Below are positions 62,634 to 64,000 of a stretch of DNA of 64,000 bases, one piece after another; the first letter of the stretch is position 1; each line of letters begins with the position of its first letter. The stretch is taken from contig CANTUR010001403.1 of NCBI GenBank assembly GCA_947683625.1, forward strand, positions 62,001 to 126,000, read 5' to 3'. Under the pieces are notes generated by a model. The model saw only the letters and a program-made list of their open reading frames with translations, had not been told where the DNA came from and made no database searches. Both the position numbers and the translations under genes were made by a program. Source of the DNA: Mallotus nudiflorus (taxonomy: Eukaryota > Streptophyta > Magnoliopsida > Malpighiales > Euphorbiaceae).

Positions 62634-62960
62634 CATTCCTCTGCCTTTTTGATATTACTCAGTGTGGATACCATTGGAAAGGTCCTTTGGATACTTAAAC
62701 TCTTATAGAGCATTGGTGTAAATAGAGTAATTTTTAGCATGGTCCTCTTTTAGTATTCCCCCACCTTTCTTGTATTACTCAGTGTAGATACCGCCAGAGG
62801 TTCATATTGATACTCTTACTCATTTATGAGCATTAGAGTAAATTATGCTTGCTCTTATTTTGATTCTCCTCTTAGTGTTCCCTCGCCTTTCTCGTATTAC
62901 TTAGTGTGGAGACCATGAAGGGATTGTATACTTATACTTATTTATAAGCATTGGAGTAGA
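62634..62960. repeat. ~120-bp tandem repeat, about 2.7 units
   Basis: Units start near 62634, 62753 and 62877, each with a (C/T)TGCCTTT-like word, then TATTACTCAGTGTGGA, and GAGCATTGG(A/T)GTAAAT further on. They are diverged but clearly periodic. Confidence 0.75.
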
Positions 62961-64000
62961 TTATATGCACATTTATTATTTAAAAGACTAAAATAATAGT
63001 ATGAAATTCAAGCAATTTATGCTTCAGGTCCATAAATTTTGTTTTTGCATATTCTTCCCTCATTTGGATGCAAAGCAAGCATTAAATTGATTAGAATTTT
63101 AAAAACTCTTAGCACAAAATTATTAATTGATCATCTAAATTTTGTGAGGCTAATAAAAGAAAGCCACTAAAATCATAGTTCATGAGATAAATTTTTGTAC
63201 ATGATCTCATGAAGTGGATGAATTTACTTTCAATTTATGGATTTTATTATTGAGATTGTACTTTATTATAGAATATAAGGAAAGAGAGTTCTATTACTTC
63301 CCTTGATTATTTTAATGAGTGTTTGGCATTTGCTATCTTGCCCATTCTTATTAATGTATCGGTTCCTTTCCCCTTCTTGATTCTTTTTTATTTTTCCTAC
63401 ATAAAATACCATAAGTTAGTATGGTTTATTTGTAAGTGAAGAGATTTTTATCAAAATGCAATGTTATTATTTTGCATTCTTCCTTTTTAATTATGATGAT
63501 GATGTCTCTAATTATAGGGTCATGATACTCCACCATTGAAGTTGTGGCTTTGGGCTGCATTTGTATTTCTGTCATTCCATTGGTGCTATGGTAAAGGGCT
63601 TCATTCCTCTTCTTGATGTCTCCTGCCAAAAAATTTTAAGAGTTAGATGTCTTATTTCATGATCAAATAATTTTTCAGAGTGCATTCATTTCAAGTTTTG
63701 AGTGCATTCTTCCCCTTTAGGGCCAACACATGTATTGCTAACATGTTGGACCTTCTTATCACCATATTCCATACCCTATACTAGTATAGATGTTGACTAG
63801 TCAGGAGTTGAGAGAGGCTCTCTAGGGATTCAGTGCCTTATCTTTTGCTTGAGCATTCTCGTGGTTATCAAAGGTACATTATGGAGCATCTGTTGGAGCT
63901 GACTCCTATTGACGCATATGAGGTATGCTTGTCTTTTGCTACTCTTTATGTTATTGACTATCTTTTGCTTTTATAGTTCATGGGAGTAGGTTTTCCTTTT

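Larger units (their letters stand above)
60662..64000 (-). mobile_element. Internal 3' region of a Tat/Ogre-like family C element, running off the window
   Basis: A polypurine tract abuts the LTR at 60661, followed by more than 2 kb of non-coding DNA dominated by several tandem arrays. Tandem arrays between the coding region and the 3' LTR are a known trait of plant Tat/Ogre gypsy elements. No RT or gag motif appears before the window ends, so lineage rests on architecture only. Confidence 0.5.

Overview
The window is nuclear DNA from a flowering plant, most likely a eudicot. The evidence is AT-rich DNA, multi-exon genes with GT-AG introns, an RVE-type MYB gene, a cytosolic HSP90, a 40S ribosomal protein gene, and large amounts of nested LTR retrotransposon DNA. 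The species cannot be told from the sequence. There is no bacterial or viral genome content and no CRISPR array.

Layout. (1) 1-10.4 kb is genic. It holds the 3' part of an RVE6/RVE8-like clock MYB gene (+, exons to 3096) and, convergent to it, a nine-exon gene for a protein of about 1125 aa that I do not recognise (-, 4446-10010), with a TATA box and a palindromic G-box upstream. (2) 11.3-27.4 kb is one old Ty3/gypsy-type element, here called family B. Its 5' LTR is split by a solo LTR of a related family A (11398-14630, TSD ATTAG) and by a 3'-truncated family A element (16803-23303). Its two LTRs are separated by only about 3 bp. (3) 27.8-35.5 kb is a second genic island: RPS10 (eS10, +), a 1.1-kb foldback element with a 9-bp target duplication, and cytosolic HSP90 (-) with heat-shock-element cores upstream. 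(4) 35.6-64 kb is a retrotransposon nest. It contains copia/SIRE-like debris, a solo LTR of a third family C (39133-41204, TSD ACGGT), and a full-length family A element (41603-52880, minus, TSD ATGAC) inserted 29 bp inside another A-related LTR. It ends with a family C 3' LTR (56127-60661) that is itself split by a second, inverted C LTR and is followed by a tandem-repeat-rich Tat/Ogre-like internal region running off the window.

How it works together. The host genes are ordinary: circadian transcription, ribosome and chaperone functions, plus one unknown. No operon-like or system-like clustering is visible. The unusual content is in the mobile DNA. Both family A gag-pol copies keep a single frame and are broken almost only by stops of the C-to-T/G-to-A type, several at identical codons. 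That points to amplification of an already defective master element by trans-acting proteins. Exon boundaries come from reading splice sites and phase by eye; repeat boundaries come from manual comparison of copies.
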